In this document: one piece after another, positions 41,679-49,701 of the stretch | How the letters are laid out: the number at the start of each line of letters is the position of its first letter | Position numbering within the stretch: position 1 is the first letter of the stretch | Assembly: GCA_023664485.1 (NCBI GenBank) | Contig: JAMPFK010000001.1 | Location: 62,001-126,000, forward strand | From: Bacteroides fragilis | GTDB taxonomy: Bacteria; Bacillota; Clostridia; Lachnospirales; Lachnospiraceae | Length of the DNA stretch: 64,000 nucleotides | Direction: 5' to 3' | The notes under the pieces: model-generated | The model's database searches: none | What the model saw: only the letters and a program-made list of their open reading frames with translations | Told to the model about the DNA's origin: nothing | Made by a program: the position numbers and the translations under genes

Positions 41679-42893
41679 ATGGTAAAGGTAAATGACAATT
41701 ATCTGAAACTGCCCGGCAGTTATCTTTTTTCAACGATCGCAAAGAAGGTCAGCGCATATACGGCGGCGAACCCGGATAAAAAGATTATCCGTCTGGGAAT
41801 CGGCGATGTGACGCAGCCGCTTTCCCCGGCGGTCATCGGCGCGCTGCATAAAGCGGTGGATGAAATGGCGGATGCGCGTACTTTCCGCGGTTATGCGCCG
41901 GATCTGGGATATGAATTTCTGCGTACCGCGATTGCGGATAACGATTATAAGGCGAGAGGATGCCGGATAGAGGCCGATGAGATTTTTATTTCCGATGGCG
42001 CAAAATGTGATTCCGGCAATATTCAGGAGATTTTCAGTATCGATAATAAAATCGCGGTCTGCGATCCGGTATACCCCGTTTATGTGGATACCAATGTTAT
42101 GGCGGGCAGGACGGGCACTTATGACGCCGCTTCGGGCAACTGGAGCGATGTGGTTTACATGCCCTGTACGGCGGAAAACGATTTTGCACCGGAACTGCCG
42201 GAAGAAGTGCCGGATCTGATCTATCTGTGCTTCCCGAACAATCCGACGGGTTCGGCCATAACGAAGGCGCAGCTGCAGGAATGGGTCGATTATGCGAATA
42301 AGAACGGTTCCGTTATCATTTATGATGCGGCGTACGAAGCATATATTTCACAGGAAGATGTACCGCATACGATTTATGAGTGCGACGGCGCGCAGACCTG
42401 CGCGATCGAGCTTCGTTCTTTTTCCAAAAATGCAGGGTTTACGGGAGTCCGGCTCGGCTTTACGGTCATTCCAAAGGAGTTAAAGATCGGGGATGTATCG
42501 CTCCATGCGCTCTGGGCGAGACGCCATGGAACCAAGTATAACGGCGCGCCTTATATCATCCAGCGTGCCGGGGAAGCGGTCTATGGCGAGGCCGGCCAAA
42601 AGGAGACGAAAGAGCTGGTCGCTTATTATATGAAGAATGCGGCTTATATCCTGAACGGCTTGAAAGATGCCGGTTATACGGTTTCCGGCGGCGTGAACGC
42701 CCCTTATATCTGGTTAAAAGCGCCGAACGGCATGACGAGCTGGGAATTTTTCGACTATCTGTTAGAAAATGCGAATGTGGTAGGAACTCCCGGTTCCGGC
42801 TTCGGGCCGAGCGGAGAGACTTATTTCCGCCTGACGGCGTTCGGGAGCTATGAAAATACGGTCGAGGCGGTCGAGCGGCTGAAAAAGTTATAA
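41679..42893 (+). CDS. dapL: LL-diaminopimelate aminotransferase
   Basis: PLP enzyme that makes LL-diaminopimelate directly from tetrahydrodipicolinate, bypassing the acylated intermediates. It has 404 residues, the DapL length, and begins VKVNDNYLKLPGSYLFSTIA. Family features are IIRLGIGDVTQPLSPAVI, the Asn in LCFPNNPTGSA, IIYDAAYEAYISQ and the PLP Lys in SFSKNAGFTGVRLGFTV. It follows dapF by 35 nt, so DapL output feeds DapF. A strong terminator follows at 42969. The presence of dapL is common in Clostridia that lack the succinylase branch. Confidence 0.95.
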   Translation: MVKVNDNYLKLPGSYLFSTIAKKVSAYTAANPDKKIIRLGIGDVTQPLSPAVIGALHKAVDEMADARTFRGYAPDLGYEFLRTAIADNDYKARGCRIEADEIFISDGAKCDSGNIQEIFSIDNKIAVCDPVYPVYVDTNVMAGRTGTYDAASGNWSDVVYMPCTAENDFAPELPEEVPDLIYLCFPNNPTGSAITKAQLQEWVDYANKNGSVIIYDAAYEAYISQEDVPHTIYECDGAQTCAIELRSFSKNAGFTGVRLGFTVIPKELKIGDVSLHALWARRHGTKYNGAPYIIQRAGEAVYGEAGQKETKELVAYYMKNAAYILNGLKDAGYTVSGGVNAPYIWLKAPNGMTSWEFFDYLLENANVVGTPGSGFGPSGETYFRLTAFGSYENTVEAVERLKKL

Positions 42894-42968
42894 CGGCCGC
42901 AGACAGAAGCGGTTTTCATCATATCAGAAAATGCGGAAACAGCCTTTTATACAGGGCTTGGCGCTTGT

Positions 42969-42996
42969 AAAACGCAGACGGTCTGTCTGCGTTTTT
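42969..42996 (+). terminator. intrinsic terminator of the dapF-dapL operon
   Basis: A perfect 11-bp stem (AAAACGCAGAC / GTCTGCGTTTT) with a 5-nt GGTCT loop, the T-run being the end of the stem. It lies 75 nt after the dapL stop. Confidence 0.88.
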
Positions 42997-43076
42997 CAGC
43001 TTTAACAGCCTGCGCCATATGGCCGCAGACAGGATGAACGGTTCGTGGAGAATGAGCGAAGGGAATGGTAATACAT

Positions 43077-43637
43077 ATGACAGATACGCAGTTTGAGACC
43101 GCTATGCAGAAAATACGGTCCGGGGACAGGCAGGGCCTTCAGGAAATTTATGAAGAATACATCGGGCTCATTTACGCGATTGTAAAAGATATCCTGAAAA
43201 GCAGGGAAAACGCGGAAGATGTAACGAGCGATTTTTTTATCAGATTGTGGGATAAGGCGGATACGTTTCAGAGCGGAAGAGGGCACAAAACCTGGATAAC
43301 GACGATCGCGAGGAATATGGCGATCGATTATCTGAGAAAATATGGGAAAGAAGAGGTCAGGGAGTTTTCGGAAGAGCCAGGGACAGAGGCGGCTTTCGGA
43401 AGCTATGCGGAGATGGACAGCCCGGTGGAGCGGGAAGTGCTCGCGGATATGACGATCACGGAAGCCCTGGCCGGGTTGAAAGAGAATGAAAAGCAGATCA
43501 TGAATATGAAAATTCTGGGCGATATGACTTTTCAGGAGATTGCGGAAACGCTCAGGCTTTCGCTCGGCACCGTGACCTGGCGGTATCAGAACGCGGTGAA
43601 AAAATTAAGGAGGTGCGGTTATGGAACGGGATTTTGA
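43077..43637 (+). CDS. ECF-type RNA polymerase sigma factor
   Basis: A 186-residue extracytoplasmic-function sigma factor. Region 2 (about 10-90) includes YEEYIGLIYAIVKDILKSRE, DVTSDFFIRLWDKADTF and WITTIARNMAIDYLRK. Region 4 (about 120-180) includes LKENEKQIMNMKILGDMTFQ and EIAETLRLSLGTVTWRYQNA. The ATG at 43077 is chosen because GAAGGGA lies 12 nt upstream and abuts the alternative ATG at 43065. The gene overlaps that of the adjacent membrane protein, which is probably its anti-sigma factor. Target promoters unknown; the VWA lipoprotein downstream is a candidate. Confidence 0.92.
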   Translation: MTDTQFETAMQKIRSGDRQGLQEIYEEYIGLIYAIVKDILKSRENAEDVTSDFFIRLWDKADTFQSGRGHKTWITTIARNMAIDYLRKYGKEEVREFSEEPGTEAAFGSYAEMDSPVEREVLADMTITEALAGLKENEKQIMNMKILGDMTFQEIAETLRLSLGTVTWRYQNAVKKLRRCGYGTGF

Positions 43638-44514
43638 GCAGGAATTCAGGGCATTGAAACAAAGTGAAATACCGGATTTGTGGAACCGGATAGAAGCCGG
43701 CCTGTCCGAAAAGAAAAGCGCGGCGCCCGCACCGGAACAGACAGAGATACACGATAATGGAAAGAGCGATGTGCGGAGACGGTTTGCATGGAGAAAATGG
43801 GGAACGCTGATAGCGGCCTGCCTGTGCGTTATCATTGTTTTTCCGGCTTTTGCATTATTCATCGGAAACAAAAGCGGCGGAAAGGACACGGCGTCCGGCG
43901 CCGCGGCAGAAGAGACTGCCTTCGACAGCACCGTGCCGGAAGAAAGCGCAGAAGGCATGGCGGGAGCGGCTGATGCAGGCGGTTATGATATGGCAGCGTC
44001 CGTGGCTGAAATGCCGGCGGCGGAAGAAATGCCTGTGGCGGAATCGACAGATGAAATGTCTGCGGCAGCGGAAGATACAGCTTCATCTGCAGACAGGGAC
44101 GCGGGGGCGGAGAACAGTGCGGAAGCGTCATCGGATAAGACAGTGGAAAATGCGGAGATTCAGAAAGATGAAGAAGAAAAAGCCATTGGAGATGACCTTG
44201 TGGACGGACAGATCCTGAAAGAAGCGGTAGTACAGATTCAGAAAGTGGAAACGACAGGCGGGGAAGCCTTTTATCAGGCGGTCATTCTGCAGGCGGATGC
44301 GGATGCTGTATTGGAGCGCGAAACACAGATAGCGCTCGTATGCGGCGACGATACGGAATACGATACTCCCCGCGGACTGCGGGATGAAAGGGCGCTGGAA
44401 GAACAGGAAACATATCGGGTGACTTTACGTTATGACGCGGAAGATGGACGGTTTGTTGTTCTGGCGGCGGGGGAGGAGAAAGACGATGCGGAGAAAAGAC
44501 AGAGAAGTGACTGA
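43621..44514 (+). CDS. probable anti-sigma factor, single-pass membrane protein
   Basis: A 297-residue protein whose gene starts 17 nt inside the sigma-factor gene. The cytosolic N-terminus (1 to about 55, EIPDLWNRIEAGL) has the size of an anti-sigma domain, followed by a basic stretch and one membrane helix (about 62-82, LIAACLCVIIVFPAFALFI). The outside part is a long acidic Ala/Glu/Asp/Ser-rich low-complexity region (about 85-190) and then a small domain with VVQIQKVETTGGEAFYQAVI. No zinc-type HxxxCxxC motif was seen. Function is inferred from gene order and topology. Confidence 0.75.
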   Translation: MERDFEQEFRALKQSEIPDLWNRIEAGLSEKKSAAPAPEQTEIHDNGKSDVRRRFAWRKWGTLIAACLCVIIVFPAFALFIGNKSGGKDTASGAAAEETAFDSTVPEESAEGMAGAADAGGYDMAASVAEMPAAEEMPVAESTDEMSAAAEDTASSADRDAGAENSAEASSDKTVENAEIQKDEEEKAIGDDLVDGQILKEAVVQIQKVETTGGEAFYQAVILQADADAVLERETQIALVCGDDTEYDTPRGLRDERALEEQETYRVTLRYDAEDGRFVVLAAGEEKDDAEKRQRSD

Positions 44515-44959
44515 AACGAACGAAATCAGGAAGATACTGGATAGCTGCAAAACGGCCTGCGTCGCCATGCTGGACGGCGATCTGCCTTATGTGGTGCCGT
44601 TAAGTTATGGCTATGAGCTGGAAGACGATCGTCTGGTTTTGTATTTTCACTGTGCCAGGGAAGGAAGAAAACTGGAAATTCTAAAACGTAGTCCAAAAGT
44701 ATGTTTTACCATTTTTCAGGAAGGAGAACTGTTATGCGCGGAAACGCCCTGTGGTTCCGGATATTATTATTCCAGCGTCATAGGGAACGGAACCGTGTCG
44801 TTCACAGGAGACCCGGGAAAAAAGCGGCACGCCCTGCAGAAGATGTTCGCACAGCAGACGGGAAAGACGATAGAATTTACGGAAGCGCAGGCAGATGCAG
44901 TGTGCGTATTCCAGATCGTTTCCGAAGATTATGCGGGGAAACGGAAGAGAAAAGCGTGA
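44486..44959 (+). CDS. pyridoxamine 5'-phosphate oxidase-like (PPOX fold) protein
   Basis: A 157-residue flavin-binding split-barrel protein. It begins RKDREVTETNEIRKILDSCK and has ACVAMLDGDLPYVVPLSYGY, the usual nitroimidazole-resistance/PPOX start, followed by FHCAREGRKLEIL and VCFTIFQEGEL. The start ATG follows GGAGGAGAAAGACG and lies 29 nt inside the anti-sigma gene; a start 54 nt upstream adds a non-family leader. It may be a flavin-dependent reductase or a nitroreductase-like protein. The structured repeat (44968) begins 9 nt after its stop. Confidence 0.85.
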   Translation: MRRKDREVTETNEIRKILDSCKTACVAMLDGDLPYVVPLSYGYELEDDRLVLYFHCAREGRKLEILKRSPKVCFTIFQEGELLCAETPCGSGYYYSSVIGNGTVSFTGDPGKKRHALQKMFAQQTGKTIEFTEAQADAVCVFQIVSEDYAGKRKRKA

Positions 44960-44967
44960 AGGACAGC

Positions 44968-45072
44968 CTGAGGAAATGTCAAAAATTATTTTTGACATTT
45001 CCTGAAAATTGCTTCGCGATTTACCGGAACCAGAAATAACTTTTAAAAAGTTATTTCCAGACGGTTCCTAAC
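44968..45072 (-). repeat. three-hairpin mobile repeat, copy B
   Basis: Inverted copy of the element at 25341-25446, 105 bp, with about seven substitutions by hand alignment. The same three stem-loops are kept. In the first stem a C-G pair of copy A is a T-A pair here, a compensatory change. Its left end as read on the plus strand is CTGAGGAAATG and its right end is GGTTCCTAAC. It separates the PPOX gene from an acetyltransferase remnant. Confidence 0.85.
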
Positions 45073-45171
45073 GGGGAATTGACTTCCGCAGATATCCCAG
45101 GCGGCTGTATTGCGGGAGGAGTTCCGGCGGTTAAAATCAGGGATTTGGATGACGATACAGAACAGAAATAA
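45070..45171 (+). pseudogene. C-terminal remnant of a sugar O-acetyltransferase (hexapeptide family)
   Basis: Immediately after repeat copy B the plus strand reads ELTSADIPGGCIAGGVPAVK followed by IRDLDDDTEQK and a TAA. This matches the end of LacA/maltose-type hexapeptide acetyltransferases (DIPxxxxAxGxPAxxIR). Only about 33 codons survive, with no start and no upstream body. The remainder must have been deleted on the side where the repeat now lies. Confidence 0.6.
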
Positions 45172-45258
45172 AAAATCGCAAAAAACCCATAAATTTTCCG
45201 GGCCGTATCCGTATGTATGATATCAGGCAAAAACATACGGACAAGGGAGGAAAGTATT

Positions 45259-47058
45259 ATGAGAAGTCTGCACAGATTATTTTTTCGGAAAAGGAGCCTG
45301 CCGGTGCTGCTCGCGATTGCGCTGGCGGCCGGCACGATGACGGGATGCGGCGCTGGGGGAACGGAAAAGAACAGCACGTCATCCTATGATACGTCTTATG
45401 ATACGGATATGGCGGGCGCTGTAACGGGCATGGAGGATGCCGGAGAGACGGCGGCCGCGGGAAATGCCGTGGAGGAGGATAGCGCTGCAGACAGCGCTGT
45501 GAATGAAACAGAGACAGAGGCGGCTGCGCCCTCGAATGAGAAGGAAGCGGAACGTTCAGACGGGCTTTACAGCGAAGCAAAGAGCGAGGCGGCCGCGGAC
45601 TGCATTGGCTATGATGACAGAGGTTACGGTTATGCTGTTTATGGAGCGCCGAACGCGGAAGAGTATCATGCTGTGGATGAATCGGGATTTACGGCGGCGG
45701 CTGTTTCGCCGCTTTCCACCTTTTCCGCGGATGTAGATACGGCTTCTTATAGTAATCTGCGCAGAATGATAGAGGACGGCTGCCGTCTGGAAGATATACC
45801 TGACGGTTCTGTCAGAATTGAAGAGCTGCTCAATTATTTCCAATACGATTATATCCGCCCGAAAAAAGGAGAGCCCTTCGGCGTTACGATACAGCTTGCG
45901 GACTGTCCCTGGAATCCGAACAGTAAAATCGCCATGATCGGACTGAAAACGATGGATGTCGACTTTTCAGAGGCGCCGGCGTCCAATCTCGTCTTTTTGC
46001 TGGACGTTTCCGGCTCCATGTACAGCGACGACAAGCTGCCTCTGTTACAGAAATCCTTTGCCATGCTGACGGAGAATCTGACGAAAAAGGATACCGTCTC
46101 GGTTGTCGTATATGCGGGAGAAGACCGGGTCGTATTGGAAGGCGCAAACGGCCTGGAACAGGAAAAAATCCTGGATGCGGTCAACGGTCTGGAAGCGGCC
46201 GGTTCCACAGCCGGAAGCGATGGTATCGCGACGGCTTATCGGATCGCGGAGAAATATTTTATCAAGGGCGGGAATAACAGGGTCATTTTGGCGACCGACG
46301 GAGATTTGAACGTAGGGCTGACGACGGAGGAGGAACTGGAGAAGCTGATCAGCAAAGAAAAGGAATCCGGCGTTTATCTGTCTGTGCTCGGTTTTGGAAC
46401 CGGAAATATAAAAGATAACAAGATGGAAACGCTCGCCGATAAGGGCAACGGTAATTACGCGTATATCGATTCTCTGACGGAAGCGAAGAAAGTCCTGGTG
46501 GAAGAGATGGGGGCGACGCTCATAACGGTCGCGGAGGATGTGAAGTTTCAGGTCGAATTCAATCCGGCGGTGACAGCCGGCTACCGCCTGATCGGTTACG
46601 ATAACAGACAGCTCGCAGAGCAGGATTTTACGGATGACAGGAAGGACGCCGGAGAAGTCGGTGCAGGCCATACGGTAACGGTCCTGTATGAAATCGTGAC
46701 GACGGACGCTGCATCGACCTGTGCGGGGACTTCTTTGAAGTATGGAAAAAAGAAGGAACTGCCCGACGAAGAATGGTTTACGGTCAATATTCGTTATAAA
46801 AAGCCGGGAACGGAGAAGAGCCTTTTACAGTCTTATCCTGTCGATAAAGCGTTTTATCGGGAAACGCCCGGTCAGGATATGCAGTTTGCGATGGCGGTCG
46901 CGGAATTTGGGCTGGTCGTAACGGACAGCGCTTATAAAGGGAATGCCGATATGCGGACGGTCATCGAAAGGCTGAAGAATATCGATACCAAATCGGACGA
47001 GTATAAAGACGAGTTCTGTTATCTTGTCAGGAGGCTGGAGCAGAACGGAGAAGAGTAG
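45259..47058 (+). CDS. von Willebrand factor type A domain lipoprotein (YfbK-like)
   Basis: A 599-residue surface protein. The signal peptide ends in a lipobox (GTMTGC), followed by an acidic low-complexity linker. The vWA N-terminal extension has TFSADVDTASYSNLRRMIED and EELLNYFQYDY. The VWA domain then carries an intact metal site: FLLDVSGSMYSDDKL, VVVYAG and LATDGDLNVG. The C-terminal domain contains EDVKFQVEFNPAVTAGYRLI. The ATG follows GGGAGGAAAGTATT; an earlier in-frame ATG lacks one. Genes of this family often sit beside ECF sigma/anti-sigma pairs, as here, although repeat copy B and a gene fragment now lie between them. Confidence 0.88.
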   Translation: MRSLHRLFFRKRSLPVLLAIALAAGTMTGCGAGGTEKNSTSSYDTSYDTDMAGAVTGMEDAGETAAAGNAVEEDSAADSAVNETETEAAAPSNEKEAERSDGLYSEAKSEAAADCIGYDDRGYGYAVYGAPNAEEYHAVDESGFTAAAVSPLSTFSADVDTASYSNLRRMIEDGCRLEDIPDGSVRIEELLNYFQYDYIRPKKGEPFGVTIQLADCPWNPNSKIAMIGLKTMDVDFSEAPASNLVFLLDVSGSMYSDDKLPLLQKSFAMLTENLTKKDTVSVVVYAGEDRVVLEGANGLEQEKILDAVNGLEAAGSTAGSDGIATAYRIAEKYFIKGGNNRVILATDGDLNVGLTTEEELEKLISKEKESGVYLSVLGFGTGNIKDNKMETLADKGNGNYAYIDSLTEAKKVLVEEMGATLITVAEDVKFQVEFNPAVTAGYRLIGYDNRQLAEQDFTDDRKDAGEVGAGHTVTVLYEIVTTDAASTCAGTSLKYGKKKELPDEEWFTVNIRYKKPGTEKSLLQSYPVDKAFYRETPGQDMQFAMAVAEFGLVVTDSAYKGNADMRTVIERLKNIDTKSDEYKDEFCYLVRRLEQNGEE

Positions 47059-47105
47059 AGGTTTCGGCCCTGGCGGCGCGGAATATATCGGGCCTCGAAC
47101 GCAGA

Positions 47106-47141
47106 CATTGTATTTTTTTTCATACAATGGTTGCATTTTTT
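47106..47141 (+). terminator. probable terminator of the VWA gene
   Basis: An 8-bp stem (CATTGTAT / ATACAATG) with a T-rich 8-nt loop and, a few bases later, a T6 tract. It lies 48 nt after the VWA stop and just before the aspS leader promoter. Confidence 0.5.
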
Positions 47142-47147
47142 CAGCGC

Positions 47148-47175
47148 TTGTGGTATACCCTAACTATGATATGAT
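47148..47175 (+). promoter_or_regulatory. promoter of the aspS-gatCAB operon
   Basis: TTGTGG, 16-nt spacer, TATGAT (47170-47175), placed just upstream of the T-box leader. Confidence 0.5.
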
Positions 47176-47179
47176 AAAT

Positions 47180-47489
47180 GCGTTGAAGGAGACTCGCTTT
47201 ACGGAAAACGACAGGAATACGGCGTCACCGACTGAGAGCGCTGTTTGCGGGAAGTAAGGACTGGGAACACTCCGGAGCAGATTATCTGAACGCCGGAGCC
47301 GGCGCCAGGGTAATACGTCGCACGCGTTAAGTGTAAGAGCGGGCAGGGCGGTAGAACATCTTGTCAGAGATGGCGGCCTGCCAATGCGGGTGGTACCGCG
47401 GGTATGTACAGATAATGCCGTTGGGCATTTATCTGGAAAAAGAAAAATATCCGTCCCGGAATGCAGAAAATGTATTCCGGGATTTTTTT
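47180..47489 (+). ncRNA. T-box riboswitch upstream of aspS
   Basis: The hallmark T-box sequence AATGCGGGTGGTACCGCGG lies at 47383-47401. A stem I base (CGGCGT 47220-47225 with ACGCCG 47290-47295) encloses the GAGAG block. An intrinsic terminator follows (CCCGGAATGCA paired with TGTATTCCGGG, 47455-47481, then T7). Uncharged tRNA should stabilise the antiterminator and let transcription reach aspS and gatCAB. The specifier codon is unclear: GAT (Asp) at 47280-47282 lies a few bases before the conserved TGAACGCC. The variable antiterminator base is T. Confidence 0.9.
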
Positions 47490-47563
47490 GTGAGCATATT
47501 CATGAAAAAGTCCCGGAAGGCAGATTTGAAATGCGCGGAAGAAGCGCGGAAATGAGGGAAGAT

Positions 47564-49324
47564 ATGGAAACAATGAGAAAAACAGGGAACATTTACAGAG
47601 AAGTCACTTTACAGCAGATCGGGGAGCCGGATATCGGCCGGGAATTAAAGGTCGCCGGATGGGTGGAAAATATCCGCGACCACGGCGGCGTTTCCTTCGT
47701 GGATTTACGGGATATGTACGGCGTTCTTCAGGTCGTGATGCGGGATACGTCCCTCCTGTGCGGCCTGTCCAGAGAGATGTGCGTTTCCATCGAGGGGCTT
47801 GTGGAAAAAAGGGATGAGGAGACTTATAATCCCCGGATCCCGACAGGAACGATCGAGTTGGAAGCGCATAAGGTAGAAGTTCTTGGAAAAGTATATAAGC
47901 AGCTTCCTTTTGAGGTGATGACCTCGAAGGAAACGCGGGAAGAGGTGCGGCTGAAATACCGTTATCTGGACCTGCGGAACCAGAAGGTAAAAGATAACAT
48001 TATTTTCCGCTCCAAAGTCATCGCGTTTTTGCGGGAGAAAATGACAGAGCTGGGATTTCTGGAAATCCAGACGCCGATTTTGTCCGCGTCGTCTCCGGAA
48101 GGGGCGAGAGATTATATCGTGCCCTCCAGGAAATATAAGGGAAAGTTCTATGCGCTGCCGCAGGCGCCGCAGCAGTATAAACAGCTTTTGATGGTATCCG
48201 GTTTCGATAAGTATTTCCAGATCGCGCCCTGCTTCCGGGATGAGGACGCGCGTGCGGACCGCTCGCCGGGCGAATTCTATCAGCTGGACTTTGAAATGAG
48301 CTTCGCAACGCAGGAGGATGTCTTCCGGATCGGAGAAGAAGTGCTGTCCGCCGCTTTTGAAAAGTTCGCGCCGGAAGGCTGTGCGGTGACAAAAGCGCCC
48401 TATCCGGTCATCAGCTATCGGCAGGCGATGCTGGAGTTTGGTACGGATAAACCGGATCTGCGGAACCCGCTCCGTATCCTGGATCTGACGGAATTTTTCC
48501 AGAGGTGCGAGTTTAAACCTTTCCATAAAAGGACAGTCCGGGCAATCCGGGTCCATGCGGAAATGTCCAAAGGATTTCATGAAAAGCTGCTGAAATTTGC
48601 GACGGATATGGGAATGGGCGGCTTAGGATATCTGGAGGTGGACGAAGAGCTGGCCTATAAAGGGCCGATCGATAAATTCATCCCCGGAGAGCTGAAAAAA
48701 GAGCTTGCAAAACTGGCCGGGCTTTCTGCGGGCGATACGATTTTCTTTATTGCGGATAAAGAGGAAAAGGCGGCGTATTATGCGGGACAGATCCGCATGG
48801 AACTGGGAGAAAAGCTGGAACTTATCGAGAAGGGCGCGTACCGTTTCTGCTATGTCAATGATTTCCCGATGTTCGAGCAGGATGCGGATACGAAACAGAT
48901 CGGATTTACCCACAATCCATTTTCCATGCCGCAGGGAGGGCTGGAAGCTTTATTGACAAAAGACCCGTTAGATATTCTGGCTTATCAGTACGATATCGTC
49001 TGCAACGGCATAGAGCTTTCTTCGGGAGCCGTCCGGAATCATGATATGGAAATTATGGAAAAAGCCTTTGAAATCGCCGGCTATGATAAAGAGACTCTGC
49101 AGAAAAAATTCGGGGCCCTCTACAACGCTTTTCAGTTCGGAGCGCCGCCGCATGCGGGAATGGCGCCGGGCATAGACCGTATGATCATGCTGCTTCGCGG
49201 AGAAGAAAATATCCGGGAGGTCATCGCTTTCCCTATGAGCGGTACGGCACAGGATTTTCTATGCGGCGCGCCGTGCGATGTGACGGAGCAGCAGCTGCGG
49301 GAAGTGCATATTAAGATACGATAG
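47564..49324 (+). CDS. aspS: aspartyl-tRNA synthetase
   Basis: Class II synthetase of 586 residues that charges tRNA with aspartate. The OB-fold anticodon domain has VAGWVENIRDHGGVSFVDLR. The catalytic core has motif 1 near FLEIQTPILSASSPEGARDY, motif 2 FQIAPCFRDEDARADR and motif 3 GMAPGIDRMIMLLRG, plus the bacterial GAD insertion. The ATG at 47564 follows GAGGGAAGAT; the frame is open further upstream only through the T-box terminator. Being linked to gatCAB, it is probably non-discriminating and also makes Asp-tRNA(Asn) for amidation. Controlled by the T-box. Confidence 0.95.
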   Translation: METMRKTGNIYREVTLQQIGEPDIGRELKVAGWVENIRDHGGVSFVDLRDMYGVLQVVMRDTSLLCGLSREMCVSIEGLVEKRDEETYNPRIPTGTIELEAHKVEVLGKVYKQLPFEVMTSKETREEVRLKYRYLDLRNQKVKDNIIFRSKVIAFLREKMTELGFLEIQTPILSASSPEGARDYIVPSRKYKGKFYALPQAPQQYKQLLMVSGFDKYFQIAPCFRDEDARADRSPGEFYQLDFEMSFATQEDVFRIGEEVLSAAFEKFAPEGCAVTKAPYPVISYRQAMLEFGTDKPDLRNPLRILDLTEFFQRCEFKPFHKRTVRAIRVHAEMSKGFHEKLLKFATDMGMGGLGYLEVDEELAYKGPIDKFIPGELKKELAKLAGLSAGDTIFFIADKEEKAAYYAGQIRMELGEKLELIEKGAYRFCYVNDFPMFEQDADTKQIGFTHNPFSMPQGGLEALLTKDPLDILAYQYDIVCNGIELSSGAVRNHDMEIMEKAFEIAGYDKETLQKKFGALYNAFQFGAPPHAGMAPGIDRMIMLLRGEENIREVIAFPMSGTAQDFLCGAPCDVTEQQLREVHIKIR

Positions 49325-49349
49325 TCTTGAAAGAAAGGAAAACGCTTCT

Positions 49350-49640
49350 ATGGCAAATATCATCGATGATGAAATGATTGAATATGTAAGCATTCTGGCG
49401 AAGCTGGAGCTTTCGGAAGAAGAACGGGAGCAGGCGAAAAAGGATATGGGGAGAATGCTCGATTATATCGATAAACTGGGCGAACTGGATACGGAGGGGG
49501 TGGAACCGATGTCTCACATTTTTCCGGTACAGAACGTATTCCGTGAAGATATTGTGACAAACTCTGACATAAGAGAACAATTACTCGCAAATGCGCCGGA
49601 ACAGAAGGATGGAATGTTCGTGGTTCCGCGGATAGTGTGA
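49350..49640 (+). CDS. gatC: Asp/Glu-tRNA amidotransferase subunit C
   Basis: A 96-residue small subunit that stabilises GatA on GatB. It shows the family pattern: DDEMIEYVSILAKLELSEEE near the start, a helix with DMGRMLDYIDKLGELDTEGV, EPMSHIFPVQNVFREDIV, and a C-terminal FVVPRIV. It starts 25 nt after aspS with GAAAGGAAAACGCTTCT as ribosome site, and gatA follows by 61 nt. Its job is structural within GatCAB. Confidence 0.95.
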   Translation: MANIIDDEMIEYVSILAKLELSEEEREQAKKDMGRMLDYIDKLGELDTEGVEPMSHIFPVQNVFREDIVTNSDIREQLLANAPEQKDGMFVVPRIV

Positions 49641-49701
49641 GAAATGCTGCGATTTGCGAAACGCAGGATATTGTAAAAGGAAGAGAAAGGCAGGACGATA
49701 A

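Noticed and set aside
45208..45239. 8-bp inverted repeat CCGTATGT / ACATACGG upstream of the VWA gene
   Set aside because: Short stem with a 16-nt loop, no T-run and no second copy; could be an operator but is close to chance.
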